DNA of 64,000 bases. Source: Gemmataceae bacterium (GTDB taxonomy: Bacteria; Planctomycetota; Planctomycetia; Gemmatales; Gemmataceae). Shown here one piece after another: positions 10,101 through 17,030 of the stretch. Below the pieces are notes generated by a model, which saw nothing but the letters and a program-made list of their open reading frames with translations, had not been told where the DNA came from and did no database searches. The stretch is taken from NCBI GenBank assembly GCA_019748295.1, contig JAIEPT010000053.1, positions 1-64,000 of the forward strand. Direction: 5' to 3'. Both the position numbers and the translations under genes were made by a program. Positions within the stretch are counted from its first letter, which is position 1; each line of letters starts with the position of its first letter.

Positions 10101-10371
10101 TTGGAACGTCTCGTCGTTCCACCTCGCCTGGATCTTCCCGCTGGCGCTCGGCCTGCTCGGCTTCGCGATTCTGTGGTTCCTGAGCCAGCCCGTGGGCGGT
10201 TCGCTGTTCCTCGCTGGGTTCGGCATCGTTTCGGTCGCGGTGGTGATGTCGCACCTGTTGTTCGGCATCGATTGGCCGATCATCCCGGTCCACTTCGCCC
10301 ACATCGTGGTCGTGGTGACCCTGCTGCTCGGCGCCGAATGGCTGACGCGCAAACTGCTGAAATTGGCGTGA
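7186..10371 (+). CDS. VWA domain membrane protein, multi-pass
   Basis: A 1061-residue protein with a GTG start. Four predicted transmembrane helices lie near residues 24-44, 52-70, 80-100 and 115-134. A VWA domain follows with D152VSGS as metal-binding motif. The large middle region includes a stretch around 490-700 with a ThuA/glutamine-amidotransferase-like look (DYDVIISFDADWT, then GGIVFVAGP). Three more helices lie in the last 90 residues. Topology suggests a membrane anchor at both ends and a long periplasmic or cytosolic core. It follows the BatA protein and precedes the DUF4175-like protein, all in the MoxR operon. The exact role is not known. Confidence 0.87.
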   Translation: MNEQIPQQQAAEFIWRRFQDVPGAWITLVPVAFALMVIGLMVLLRREHRFRGLLIPTIVVVVLGAAYLLAGRAFFLRLFSWWYVLVPMLGIGLFYVGMMYFKDAKSIHPGWASFLGILRCAVYAILAVVFLLPGCQNFEVTEYPAKTLFLFDVSGSMATKDDVPAPGQDPSTILSRQEKVIQALTSTEGPNGAKKTAFLDRFTQKAPIWGYRFGPFLDESDIRAIAESRPMKGEDLTPWLLLDKTKAPLPANLEEGKKEEAIAKIADHYEALKSRTNIGGSVLQALKVESNSYLQAVVLIGDGQSNLGSDEAVRELLTRVNNRRQPVPLFTVGVGAYRQPAEIRIDDLQAPELVRPDDKFPIRVPIVGAGLDNEEVEVTLEATRVKDISGQPTKGEQTFVLPAKRGKFQGAGEYPQDTVEFEIDVQELKKIKAADDAEGVLEGTWRFVAKTPRHAREAFAKPFHVSDPPTDVVLQKKKLRVLLFAGTPSHEYQFVRTALNREANEKRLELSVYLQSGKEDNVEQEVEAERLLPRFPNRVGPNDPSEKHLSLTDYDVIISFDADWTALDSATLKTVKDWVSNYAGGIVFVAGPVHTFHLARPAGADISSILSIFPVILTDSRLHGLGIGHDASRPYTLDFSGAAKMFDFLKLDEAGDSPTAGWDTFFWGKSGKAEGADARPLRGFFSYYPVSKLKPDSQVIATFNGPTASRINDGRDPQPYMVGMRVGSGKTVYIGSAETWRLRQFKDGFHERFWIKLSRYASAGATQQKKYGRILIARNEVAGRSVAFEAQIKGPDLLPLNKDFKPTVIVKRLDKEGEGLKPQSFDIKAKATSADWQGWFQSNSFRPKEPGEYEYRIQVPGTTEVLTARQTVRRPNPELDNVRNNFDFLHLIASDAEPTLKSLDPAVRKDILKVLQPASASEQNNASTQPARLFFRLDQIETILQCLDKVQPRRESIKGRPEDLWDSGFKPDWNVSSFHLAWIFPLALGLLGFAILWFLSQPVGGSLFLAGFGIVSVAVVMSHLLFGIDWPIIPVHFAHIVVVVTLLLGAEWLTRKLLKLA

Positions 10372-10397
10372 TTCCGCATTGGTTGGATGATGAATTT

Positions 10398-10487
10398 GGT
10401 TAGCCGCGACGCGCAGCGGAGCGCGGACTGGACGACAAGCGATCGCGTGGCAATCTGTCCGCGCTCCCTTGCAGGTCGCGGCTAACC
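10398..10487. repeat. Palindromic repeat family F, copy 1
   Basis: Arms of 30 bases starting GGTTAGCCGCGACG and ending with its complement surround a 30-base loop. It fills the spacer before the last gene of the operon. A second copy is at 49017-49105. Confidence 0.88.
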
Positions 10488-10515
10488 ACGACAGAAGAAG
10501 ATTGAGGATCGAATC

Positions 10516-13500
10516 ATGGCGACGGCACCAACGACTCTTTCGACGCGCATTCGGCATCCGCTGCAGGCGGTGCGCGGCTACATTCGCTCGTATGTGCTGC
10601 AAGAAGGGATCGCCCTCGGCATCATCTACCTCGCTGCCGCGTTTTGGCTCGGCCTGATCCTCGATTACGGCCTGTTCCTGCTGTTCCACTACGACTGGAT
10701 CCTCGAACTCAACTTCATGGACGAAGCGGGGCAGGCGTCGCTCGCCGTCCGCATCGTGCTGCTTCTGCTCGCCGCGAGCGGGCTGGCGATGATGCTCCAT
10801 CGCAAAGTCGTTCGCCGCATGTTCACGGAGTTCAGCGATCAGGCGGTGGCGCTTGTTCTCGAACGCCGATTCCCGCGCGACCTCGGCGATCGATTGATCA
10901 CGGCGGTCGAGTTGGCGAACCCGGACATGGGGCCGAAGCTTGGCTACTCGTCCGCCTTCATCTCGCAGACGATCAGCGACGCCCACGAACGTGTGAGCCG
11001 GCTGCCGGTGTCCCGCGTCTTCGATTGGGTTCGCCTGCGCTGGCTTTGGACCTACGCGGTCCTGATGACGGCGGGCGTGTTCCTCGTCGTGTCCGCCGTC
11101 AGCATCGCCTTCTCGATGTGGTTCGGCTGGATCGATTCGCCGGGCGACCACTTCGGCAAGTTCTTCCAGACCTCCACGATCTGGAGCGAGCGGAACCTGC
11201 TCCTGCAAAACTCCTACTGGCATCGCAACAGCTTGATCGAGCTCGTCCGCTTCCAGGACAGCGAAAATCACCCGGGCGAGATGCGCATCGGCCGCGACGA
11301 AGCTCGGCCGGACGTGACCGTTCGCGCCGTCAAGTGGGCCGTGGCCGACCGCAGCGTCGTGGGCGGCTGGCGCTCGCTAAAGGTGAGCGAACTGTCGAAC
11401 TACCTCCCCGCAGAGACGCTCGCCGGCCTGAAAACGCCGAGCAACTCGAAGGCCTGGGTCATCGATCTCGACGAACTGGATCGCAGCATCCCCAACGGCG
11501 TGCTTCCCGCAGGCTGGCATGGCAAGACCAGCGGCGAGATTCGCGAAGCCATCGCCAAGGACGAACGAATCCGCCAGGAAATCACGCAAGCAAAGGCGAA
11601 TGCAGCCGTCGAATCGATGCTCGACTGGAAGCAGTGGACCGTCGATCGGCTCGAACTGCAAATGGATGATGTTCGCGTCCTTCAAGAGCTGAGCGAGAAG
11701 GAAGCAGCCGAGTTCCGGCTGGTGCTCGAGCAACTTGCGGATGTGACGTCGCAAACGTCGATGAGCCGCAGCATCCGCAAGCTGGAGATTCCGAAAGAGG
11801 TCCACTCCGTCTTCCGCGGCGAGCAGACGAAGAGCGAAACAACGACGAAGATGTCGAGCGACAACAAGTTCATCCTGCCGCTGAAGGATTTGACCGAGTC
11901 GTCCACGTTCCACGTCCGCGGCAACGACGCGTTCACGCCGACCCGCTCGATCGTGCTCGCTCCGCCGCCGGTCGTCGTCAAGATGTTCGCGGACAAGGAA
12001 GAGCCCGCGTACATTTACTACCGCGTGCAGGGCAACCAAGTCGCCCTCAAGGGAAAACGGCAGATCTTCAAGGACTTCGAGGTTTCCGTCACCGGCGACC
12101 TCACGACCATCGACGTGCCCTTCGGCGCCAGCCTGGTCATCACCGGCAAGGTGGATCGCAAGATCAAGGAAACGATGCTGGTGAAGCTCGACACCACCGG
12201 CATGAAGGACGCCCAAACCGGCGCCCCGGGCGTCTTCGTGCGGGATGCCGACGGCAAGGGCTTCCGCGCCGAGTTCCCTCGCGTGGAAAAACACCTACCG
12301 CTGATCGTGAACTTTTTCGACGAGGACAACGTCCGCGGCGAACGCCGCATTCGCATTCGCCCGATCGACGATCAGCCTCCCGAAGTGCTGGTCTTCGAAC
12401 CGAGTGCGGAGCTTCGCAAGCCGAAGTTCCAGGATCCGAACAAGGCGATCGGCATCCCCTCGGACGGCTTGCTGATTACTCCCGATGCGGTCATTCCGTT
12501 CAACGGCGTGATTCGGGACGATATCGGCCTGACGCGCGGCGATTGGGCGATCGAACTGGAACAAGCCGAGTTCGAGCTGGCTTCCAAATCGAGCATCGGC
12601 AAGAAGGAGACGAAGGAACCCGTCGCCAACGTGCCGATGGTCGGAAACTCCCGCACTCGCCGAGCCGTCGTCGCGAGCGGCCTGCTTCGCATCAGCCCCA
12701 CCCTGCCCTACGGCGCCGCCGTCGAATCCGCATGGACCGCTCGGCTGCTCGAACTCGAAGCGAAGCGAGGCGGCCTCGAAGAGACGACGCCGATCCTGGG
12801 TGTTGCTCAGCGGTTGCAAGGCGTGACCGAGATGCCGATCAACCAGATCGAAGAGATGCTCGTCGGCAAGGCGCCCAAGGAAAAGCCTCACTTGAAGGAA
12901 TACAACTTTCACGGCGACGAAGTCTTCGATCTCCGCAAGCATCTGCCCAAGCTCAAGGCTCGCGATGCGACCCGCGAAGCACAGCTTCACTACATCCTGA
13001 AGCTGTCGATCCTCGCCGCGGACAACAACGTGGAAACCGGGCCGGGCATCGGCCGCAGCAAGACCCCGGTGACGTTCCTTATCGTCACGGAGAACGAGTT
13101 GCTCGCTCAAATCGCGATGGAAGAGGAATTGCTTCGCGAAAAGCTGGAAAAGCAGCACCAGAAAATGAAGACCGCCCTGATCACTCTCGACGATCAGATC
13201 GTCAAGCTCTCGACCTCCGGCGACCCTTCGCTCGTCTTGATCCGCATCGACGAAATCCGCAAGGCAGTGCTTGACGCGACCTCCGGCACCCGTGAGGTGC
13301 ATCAGGGGTCAGCGAAAATTCTGCGCGAGTTGGAAATCAACCGCGCCCGCGTCGAAAAGCAATCCGAAATGCGGAACAAGATCGTCTTGCCGCTCGAAGA
13401 ACTGGTGAACCCCACGATCGGCCACTTCGCCGACGTCGATGGTTCGGTGCAGAAGCTCTACGAGAAGCTGGACGAGGACGTCAACGCCAAGCGAACGGAA

Positions 13501-13740
13501 TCCACCCGCGACCAACACGGCACGATGGCCCGCACGACGAAGAAGCAGATGGAAGAGTTGCTCCAAGCGATGGACCGCATCCTCGCGGCCATGGAAGAAG
13601 GGATCGTCTTCAGCAAGCTTCTCGAAATCGCGATCCAGCAGGAAAGGGACCAACGCGATGCCGCGAAATTGCTCGCGGAAGAACGACGCGTGCAAGAAGA
13701 GATCCTCCTGCAAGATCTGTTTGGCCCGAAGAAGAAGTAG
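10516..13740 (+). CDS. DUF4175-like large membrane coiled-coil protein
   Basis: A 1074-residue protein with three N-terminal hydrophobic helices (about residues 32-58, 78-96 and 172-198), a long soluble region of beta-rich character, and a charged, helical C-terminus from about residue 860 (EEELLREKLEKQHQKMK, later QQERDQRDAAKLLAEERR) that looks like coiled coil. The start of the soluble part, with FSDQAVALVLERRFPRDLGDRL, resembles the DUF4175 group of membrane proteins found beside MoxR/VWA genes. It is the last gene of the run and is followed 22 bases later by a strong intrinsic terminator. Assignment to DUF4175 is a judgement from architecture. The function is unknown. Confidence 0.8.
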   Translation: MATAPTTLSTRIRHPLQAVRGYIRSYVLQEGIALGIIYLAAAFWLGLILDYGLFLLFHYDWILELNFMDEAGQASLAVRIVLLLLAASGLAMMLHRKVVRRMFTEFSDQAVALVLERRFPRDLGDRLITAVELANPDMGPKLGYSSAFISQTISDAHERVSRLPVSRVFDWVRLRWLWTYAVLMTAGVFLVVSAVSIAFSMWFGWIDSPGDHFGKFFQTSTIWSERNLLLQNSYWHRNSLIELVRFQDSENHPGEMRIGRDEARPDVTVRAVKWAVADRSVVGGWRSLKVSELSNYLPAETLAGLKTPSNSKAWVIDLDELDRSIPNGVLPAGWHGKTSGEIREAIAKDERIRQEITQAKANAAVESMLDWKQWTVDRLELQMDDVRVLQELSEKEAAEFRLVLEQLADVTSQTSMSRSIRKLEIPKEVHSVFRGEQTKSETTTKMSSDNKFILPLKDLTESSTFHVRGNDAFTPTRSIVLAPPPVVVKMFADKEEPAYIYYRVQGNQVALKGKRQIFKDFEVSVTGDLTTIDVPFGASLVITGKVDRKIKETMLVKLDTTGMKDAQTGAPGVFVRDADGKGFRAEFPRVEKHLPLIVNFFDEDNVRGERRIRIRPIDDQPPEVLVFEPSAELRKPKFQDPNKAIGIPSDGLLITPDAVIPFNGVIRDDIGLTRGDWAIELEQAEFELASKSSIGKKETKEPVANVPMVGNSRTRRAVVASGLLRISPTLPYGAAVESAWTARLLELEAKRGGLEETTPILGVAQRLQGVTEMPINQIEEMLVGKAPKEKPHLKEYNFHGDEVFDLRKHLPKLKARDATREAQLHYILKLSILAADNNVETGPGIGRSKTPVTFLIVTENELLAQIAMEEELLREKLEKQHQKMKTALITLDDQIVKLSTSGDPSLVLIRIDEIRKAVLDATSGTREVHQGSAKILRELEINRARVEKQSEMRNKIVLPLEELVNPTIGHFADVDGSVQKLYEKLDEDVNAKRTESTRDQHGTMARTTKKQMEELLQAMDRILAAMEEGIVFSKLLEIAIQQERDQRDAAKLLAEERRVQEEILLQDLFGPKKK

Positions 13741-13762
13741 ATCGGGATCGAAGTCGAACAAC

Positions 13763-13799
13763 GGCCTCCGCCATGAAGTGTTCAGGGCGGAGGCCTTTT
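13763..13799 (+). terminator. Intrinsic terminator of the moxR operon
   Basis: A perfect 10-bp stem, GGCCTCCGCC (13763-13772) with GGCGGAGGCC (13786-13795), is followed by TTTTC. It lies 22 bases after the stop of the DUF4175-like gene. This is one of the two clearest intrinsic terminators in the window. Confidence 0.9.
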
Positions 13800-13884
13800 C
13801 GTTTCGCATTCGTCCCTCGCGAAATGGAAACGTACAACTCCACTGCGGTGAGTTTTTCGGTTCCAAGAAAACGGCAACGCACCG

Positions 13885-14117
13885 CTCTTTACGCCAAAGG
13901 CGTTACAGCGCACAGCCCAGGGTTGCGAGCGCAGCGAGCTACCCTGGGTTCAACGGCAATTAGTAGGCCGAGGTACCCCGAAGGGGTTCGAGCAACACGT
14001 TGCTATCTGCGGTTCCAACCCCTTTGGGGTAGTCCGGTTCTCTTCTTGCGTGACCCAGGGTAGCTCGCTGCGCTCGCAACCCTGGGCTGTGCGCTGTAAC
14101 GCCGTTGGCGTAAAGAG
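13885..14117. repeat. Long fold-back element with 65-base arms
   Basis: The left arm (13885-13949) and right arm (14053-14117) are complementary over 65 bases with a single mismatch. They contain the family C-like core CCCAGGGTTGCGAGCGCAGC. Between the arms is a second dyad, ACCCCGAAGGGGTT with AACCCCTTTGGGGT. No open frame of note lies inside. The near-perfect arms suggest a recent origin or active homogenisation. Confidence 0.92.
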
Positions 14118-14200
14118 ATCGCGGCCATGGGTTTTGATGTGCTGCAACGATCCTGGCTCACCCTCACAGTGCATCGTCTCCATGGATGATGTTGGAACGA

Positions 14201-14914
14201 ATGATGGACTCATCGCTGCAAGTTTTGTTCGAAGACAACCACTGCCTGGTGGTCGCCAAACCCGCGCCTCTGCTCACGCAGGGCCCTCCCGGCGTTCCAA
14301 ACCTGGAAGCGATGGCGAAGGATTATTTGCGCAACAAATACGGCAAGAAGGGGAACGTCTACCTCGGCGTTCCGCATCGCCTTGATCGGCCCGTGTCCGG
14401 CGTCATCGCGTTTGCTCGCAGCACGAAGGCGGCGCAGCGGCTTGCGGAACAATTTCGCGAGCGGACGATCAAGAAGGTGTACTGGGGAGTCGTGGAAGGC
14501 TCGCTGGAGCCAAGCGAAGGGCTTTGGGAGAATTGGCTCCGCAAGCAGCGAGAACAGGCCCGCTCGGAACCGGCGGAACCGAATGCGGAGGGGGCGAAGC
14601 GTGCGGTGTTGCGCTATCGCGTCTTGCAATCGTGCGAGGGCGGATCGCTGATGGAGTTTTTGCCGGAAACGGGACGCATGCACCAGATTCGGTTGCAGGC
14701 GTCGCTTCACGGCGTGCCGATTCGCGGCGATGTGATCTATGGTTCGAACTTGCCGTTCGGCCCCGCCGCCGAGCAGCCGCGCGATCGGGTGATCGCGCTG
14801 CACGCTCGCAGCTTGACGTTTCTGCACCCAATCCGGTTCGAACCGATCGAAATCGTCGCACCCTTGCCGGAGATTTGGCATTCGCTGGGAATCAGCGTCG
14901 ATTCGCCTGAATGA
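14201..14914 (+). CDS. RluA-family RNA pseudouridine synthase
   Basis: About 237 residues. The catalytic motif HRLDRPVSG, with the nucleophilic aspartate at residue 62, identifies the RluA family, which isomerises uridine to pseudouridine in rRNA or tRNA. Later blocks ETGRMHQIRLQASLHGVPI and HARSLTFLHP fit the same fold. There is no S4 domain, so it is a short RluA-type enzyme, and the target RNA cannot be told from sequence. The start at 14201 has GGAA closely upstream; starts at 14186 and 14204 are alternatives. Its 3' end overlaps the convergent HEAT-repeat gene by 23 bases. Confidence 0.9.
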   Translation: MMDSSLQVLFEDNHCLVVAKPAPLLTQGPPGVPNLEAMAKDYLRNKYGKKGNVYLGVPHRLDRPVSGVIAFARSTKAAQRLAEQFRERTIKKVYWGVVEGSLEPSEGLWENWLRKQREQARSEPAEPNAEGAKRAVLRYRVLQSCEGGSLMEFLPETGRMHQIRLQASLHGVPIRGDVIYGSNLPFGPAAEQPRDRVIALHARSLTFLHPIRFEPIEIVAPLPEIWHSLGISVDSPE

Positions 14915-15572
14915 CTTCGGCCGCAAACTGGGCACTGCGGCGAACATCGCGATCGGCGTCAGCCTGGGCCGCATGGGTGAGCGCGGTAAGCGATCGGGGC
15001 GAGCCGATGAGTCCTAACGCCCGAGCGGCCGCATCGCGTACGGCGGGGCTGCGATCGCCGGCAAGCGTCGCGGTCAAAGGTTCCACCGCCCGTTCGGCAC
15101 GCATCCGTCCTAGCTCCATCACCGCGTCCATTCTTGCCTTTTCATCCGGATTGCCCAGATGCTGCAGCCATGTCTCAGCTGAGACTAAACGTGTCGGCGC
15201 CGGCTGCTCGACTCCTGCTTGAACGACGTTGGGTGCTGGGGCGTTTGATTGCAGCGGCGTCACGACCGGGCCCTGATAAGTCGGCGGTTCGGGCGACACC
15301 GGCGAGCTGTAACTGGGGACCACGACGGCGGAAGGACGCACGACCACGGCTGGCGGAGCCTCGTAGATGACGGCGGGCGGCGGAGCGTACATCGCGTAAG
15401 GCCGGTAGTAATAGGGATACGGGTGATAGTAGGGCCCGTGGTGTCCGCCCCATCCTGGTCCCACGTTGATGCCGACCGACCAGTGAACCGGACCGGCCTG
15501 GGCCAAGGGGGCCGCGGTCAGGGGGGCCGCGGCCAGGGCAAGAATGCTCGCGGTCAGCTGAAGCCTGTTCAT
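14892..15572 (-). CDS. Exported HEAT-repeat protein with Tyr/Pro-rich region
   Basis: A 226-residue protein. The N-terminus is a clear signal peptide (MNRLQLTASILALAAAPLTA, cleavage near AQA-G at residue 26). Residues 27-130 are low complexity: first His/Tyr/Pro/Gly rich (HHGPYYHPYPYYYRPY), then Pro/Val rich. Residues 135-226 form two to three HEAT repeats (RMDAVMELGRMRAERAVEPL, then SPAVRDAAARALGLIGSPRS). It probably acts outside the cytoplasm as a protein-binding module. Nothing more specific can be said. It is transcribed alone. Confidence 0.8.
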   Translation of the reverse strand: MNRLQLTASILALAAAPLTAAPLAQAGPVHWSVGINVGPGWGGHHGPYYHPYPYYYRPYAMYAPPPAVIYEAPPAVVVRPSAVVVPSYSSPVSPEPPTYQGPVVTPLQSNAPAPNVVQAGVEQPAPTRLVSAETWLQHLGNPDEKARMDAVMELGRMRAERAVEPLTATLAGDRSPAVRDAAARALGLIGSPRSLTALTHAAQADADRDVRRSAQFAAEVIQANRR

Positions 15573-16189
15573 GGTGAGCCTCGGAAAAAAGAAAACAGCA
15601 CCCGTGCGTTTATGCCATCTCTGAAAATGGCGTCAAGCCGGATCGACGGGCCAAGGCGGCGGAAAGACGCAATTCGCGCCGTCGCGTCCGTACTTGGAAA
15701 ACAGACGATCCGAGCCCCTCTGCCTTCGTTATCGGCACGCGCGGCGCTGGCCGATCATGCCGATTCGGAAAGCCGCGGGAGGGCGATTCTCAACGGGTGT
15801 CCACTGGCATTAGGGTCAGTTGCGGCGCATAATCGAACCTGTCCCGTCTCCTCAAGGCGCCACATCGGAGACGGGGCCGATCGGACATCACCTTACCCAG
15901 CGAAAGGCGGTGACGATGAGTTGATCGGCGTCAGCGGAGTCCAGGCAGGGCCACAGGGAGCGCGCGTTCGCGGCGACGGCAATCGCTCGAGTGCGTGCAG
16001 AAAAGCCAGGCCGCCTTCATCTGCTCGAAGGGGACTCCACGAAGGCTCCGCGGTCGCGTTTCGCGACGGCGCGAGTTACGCCGGCCCCGGCTCATTTCGC
16101 GCTTTTGTTCGACAAGGACAAGAGAGAACGCTTGAGAGAACCGTGCCGGGTCTCGGCAGTCAGGGTCGGGAAAACCCTGCATCAACCTC
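15573..16189. other. Gene-free stretch with possible structured RNA
   Basis: No coding region is supported over about 600 bases. A 9-bp stem (CCCGTCTCC 15843-15851 with GGAGACGGG 15867-15875) is followed by a second pairing of GCCGATC with GATCGGC flanking CATCACC/GGTGACGATG. A small GCCAT/ATGGC hairpin lies near 15613. On the minus strand these elements would lie upstream of the exported HEAT-repeat gene. Confidence 0.35.
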
Positions 16190-16240
16190 GGCGGCGTCGG
16201 CATGCAATCCCTGCTAGCCGACGCCGCCGATGCTGTTTTT
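16190..16240 (+). terminator. Terminator-like hairpin
   Basis: A 12-bp perfect stem, GGCGGCGTCGGC (16190-16201) with GCCGACGCCGCC (16217-16228), is followed by a T-run at 16236-16240. On the plus strand no gene precedes it, so it may be a relic. Confidence 0.55.
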
Positions 16241-16280
16241 CGTTCCCGTCTTTCAGATTGTTTCGAAACCGTGCGTGCAG

Positions 16281-16344
16281 GTCTTCCGCTCGCGGCTTAG
16301 CGACAACAGGGCTTTCTCCGAACGCCAAGCCGCAAGCGGAAGAC
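16281..16344. repeat. Palindromic repeat family D, core only
   Basis: GTCTTCCGCTCGCGGCTTAG and its complement around a 20-base loop. This is the inner core of the composite D elements seen at 27245, 38354, 39451 and 51638, here without the outer arms. It lies just past the 3' end of pdeM. Confidence 0.8.
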
Positions 16345-16364
16345 AGTGGTTTCGGCGCAAGTTC

Positions 16365-17030
16365 TTAGCGTCGCGTTCGTCCCAGCAATCGGCGCGGCCT
16401 GCGATTCGTGATCGAACCGATGGCGCCCATATCCTGCACCGCGTCGCCGTCGCATGCGTAAGCGCGGCAGCCGAACCAGCGCGGGTTGGAGGCGACGCTG
16501 CCCCCGGCGGCGTCCAGCGAGAATGCGGGCAGGACAATTCGCTTGGCGCTCGCCACAAAACAGGGAACGCGACGACCGCGAAGGGGCCAAGCGGGGTGAT
16601 GATGGCCCTGAATCACGGGACGCGAATCATCCGGTGCGTCGTGCGCGACGAGCCATTCGCCGAGTTCGACTCCGTCGGGAGCGAACGGCAATCGGTCTTC
16701 GTGCTTCCGCCAACCGCGGTCGTGATTGCCCGGAACGATTGCGCTAAGCGTTACGTCGATGGACAGAAGGAACGCCCGAAAACGCTCCGCAAGTTCGAGG
16801 TCCACGGCACGCTCGAACATGTCCCCCGCGACCACCAATCGATCGAACGCAAAGCGTTTTCGCGCATCCGCGATCGGCAGCCATGGGTCTGCCGTCGTGC
16901 CTGCGGGGATCGCATCACCGCAGCGTCTGCGGGCCTCGGCGTAGCCCAGGTGCAAATCGGCGGCGACGGCGGTTCGCGTCGTCAGATGCACGGCGAGGCG
17001 TTCGGGGAGCAGCATCCATTCGGCGTTCAT
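16365..17030 (-). CDS. pdeM: Ligase-associated DNA repair phosphoesterase PdeM
   Basis: A 221-residue calcineurin-type metallophosphoesterase. The metal-binding motifs are in order: DLHLGYAEARR (around residue 25), VVAGDMFE (about 66), VPGNHDRGW (about 98) and IQGHHHPAW (about 140). The short length and the fused-looking partnership with the Lhr-like helicase upstream fit PdeM, a nuclease of the ligase-associated DNA damage response set. The start codon overlaps the helicase stop by 4 bases (ATGA), so the two are translationally coupled. The ATP-dependent ligase and the exonuclease of the full set are not in the window. Confidence 0.88.
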   Translation of the reverse strand: MNAEWMLLPERLAVHLTTRTAVAADLHLGYAEARRRCGDAIPAGTTADPWLPIADARKRFAFDRLVVAGDMFERAVDLELAERFRAFLLSIDVTLSAIVPGNHDRGWRKHEDRLPFAPDGVELGEWLVAHDAPDDSRPVIQGHHHPAWPLRGRRVPCFVASAKRIVLPAFSLDAAGGSVASNPRWFGCRAYACDGDAVQDMGAIGSITNRRPRRLLGRTRR

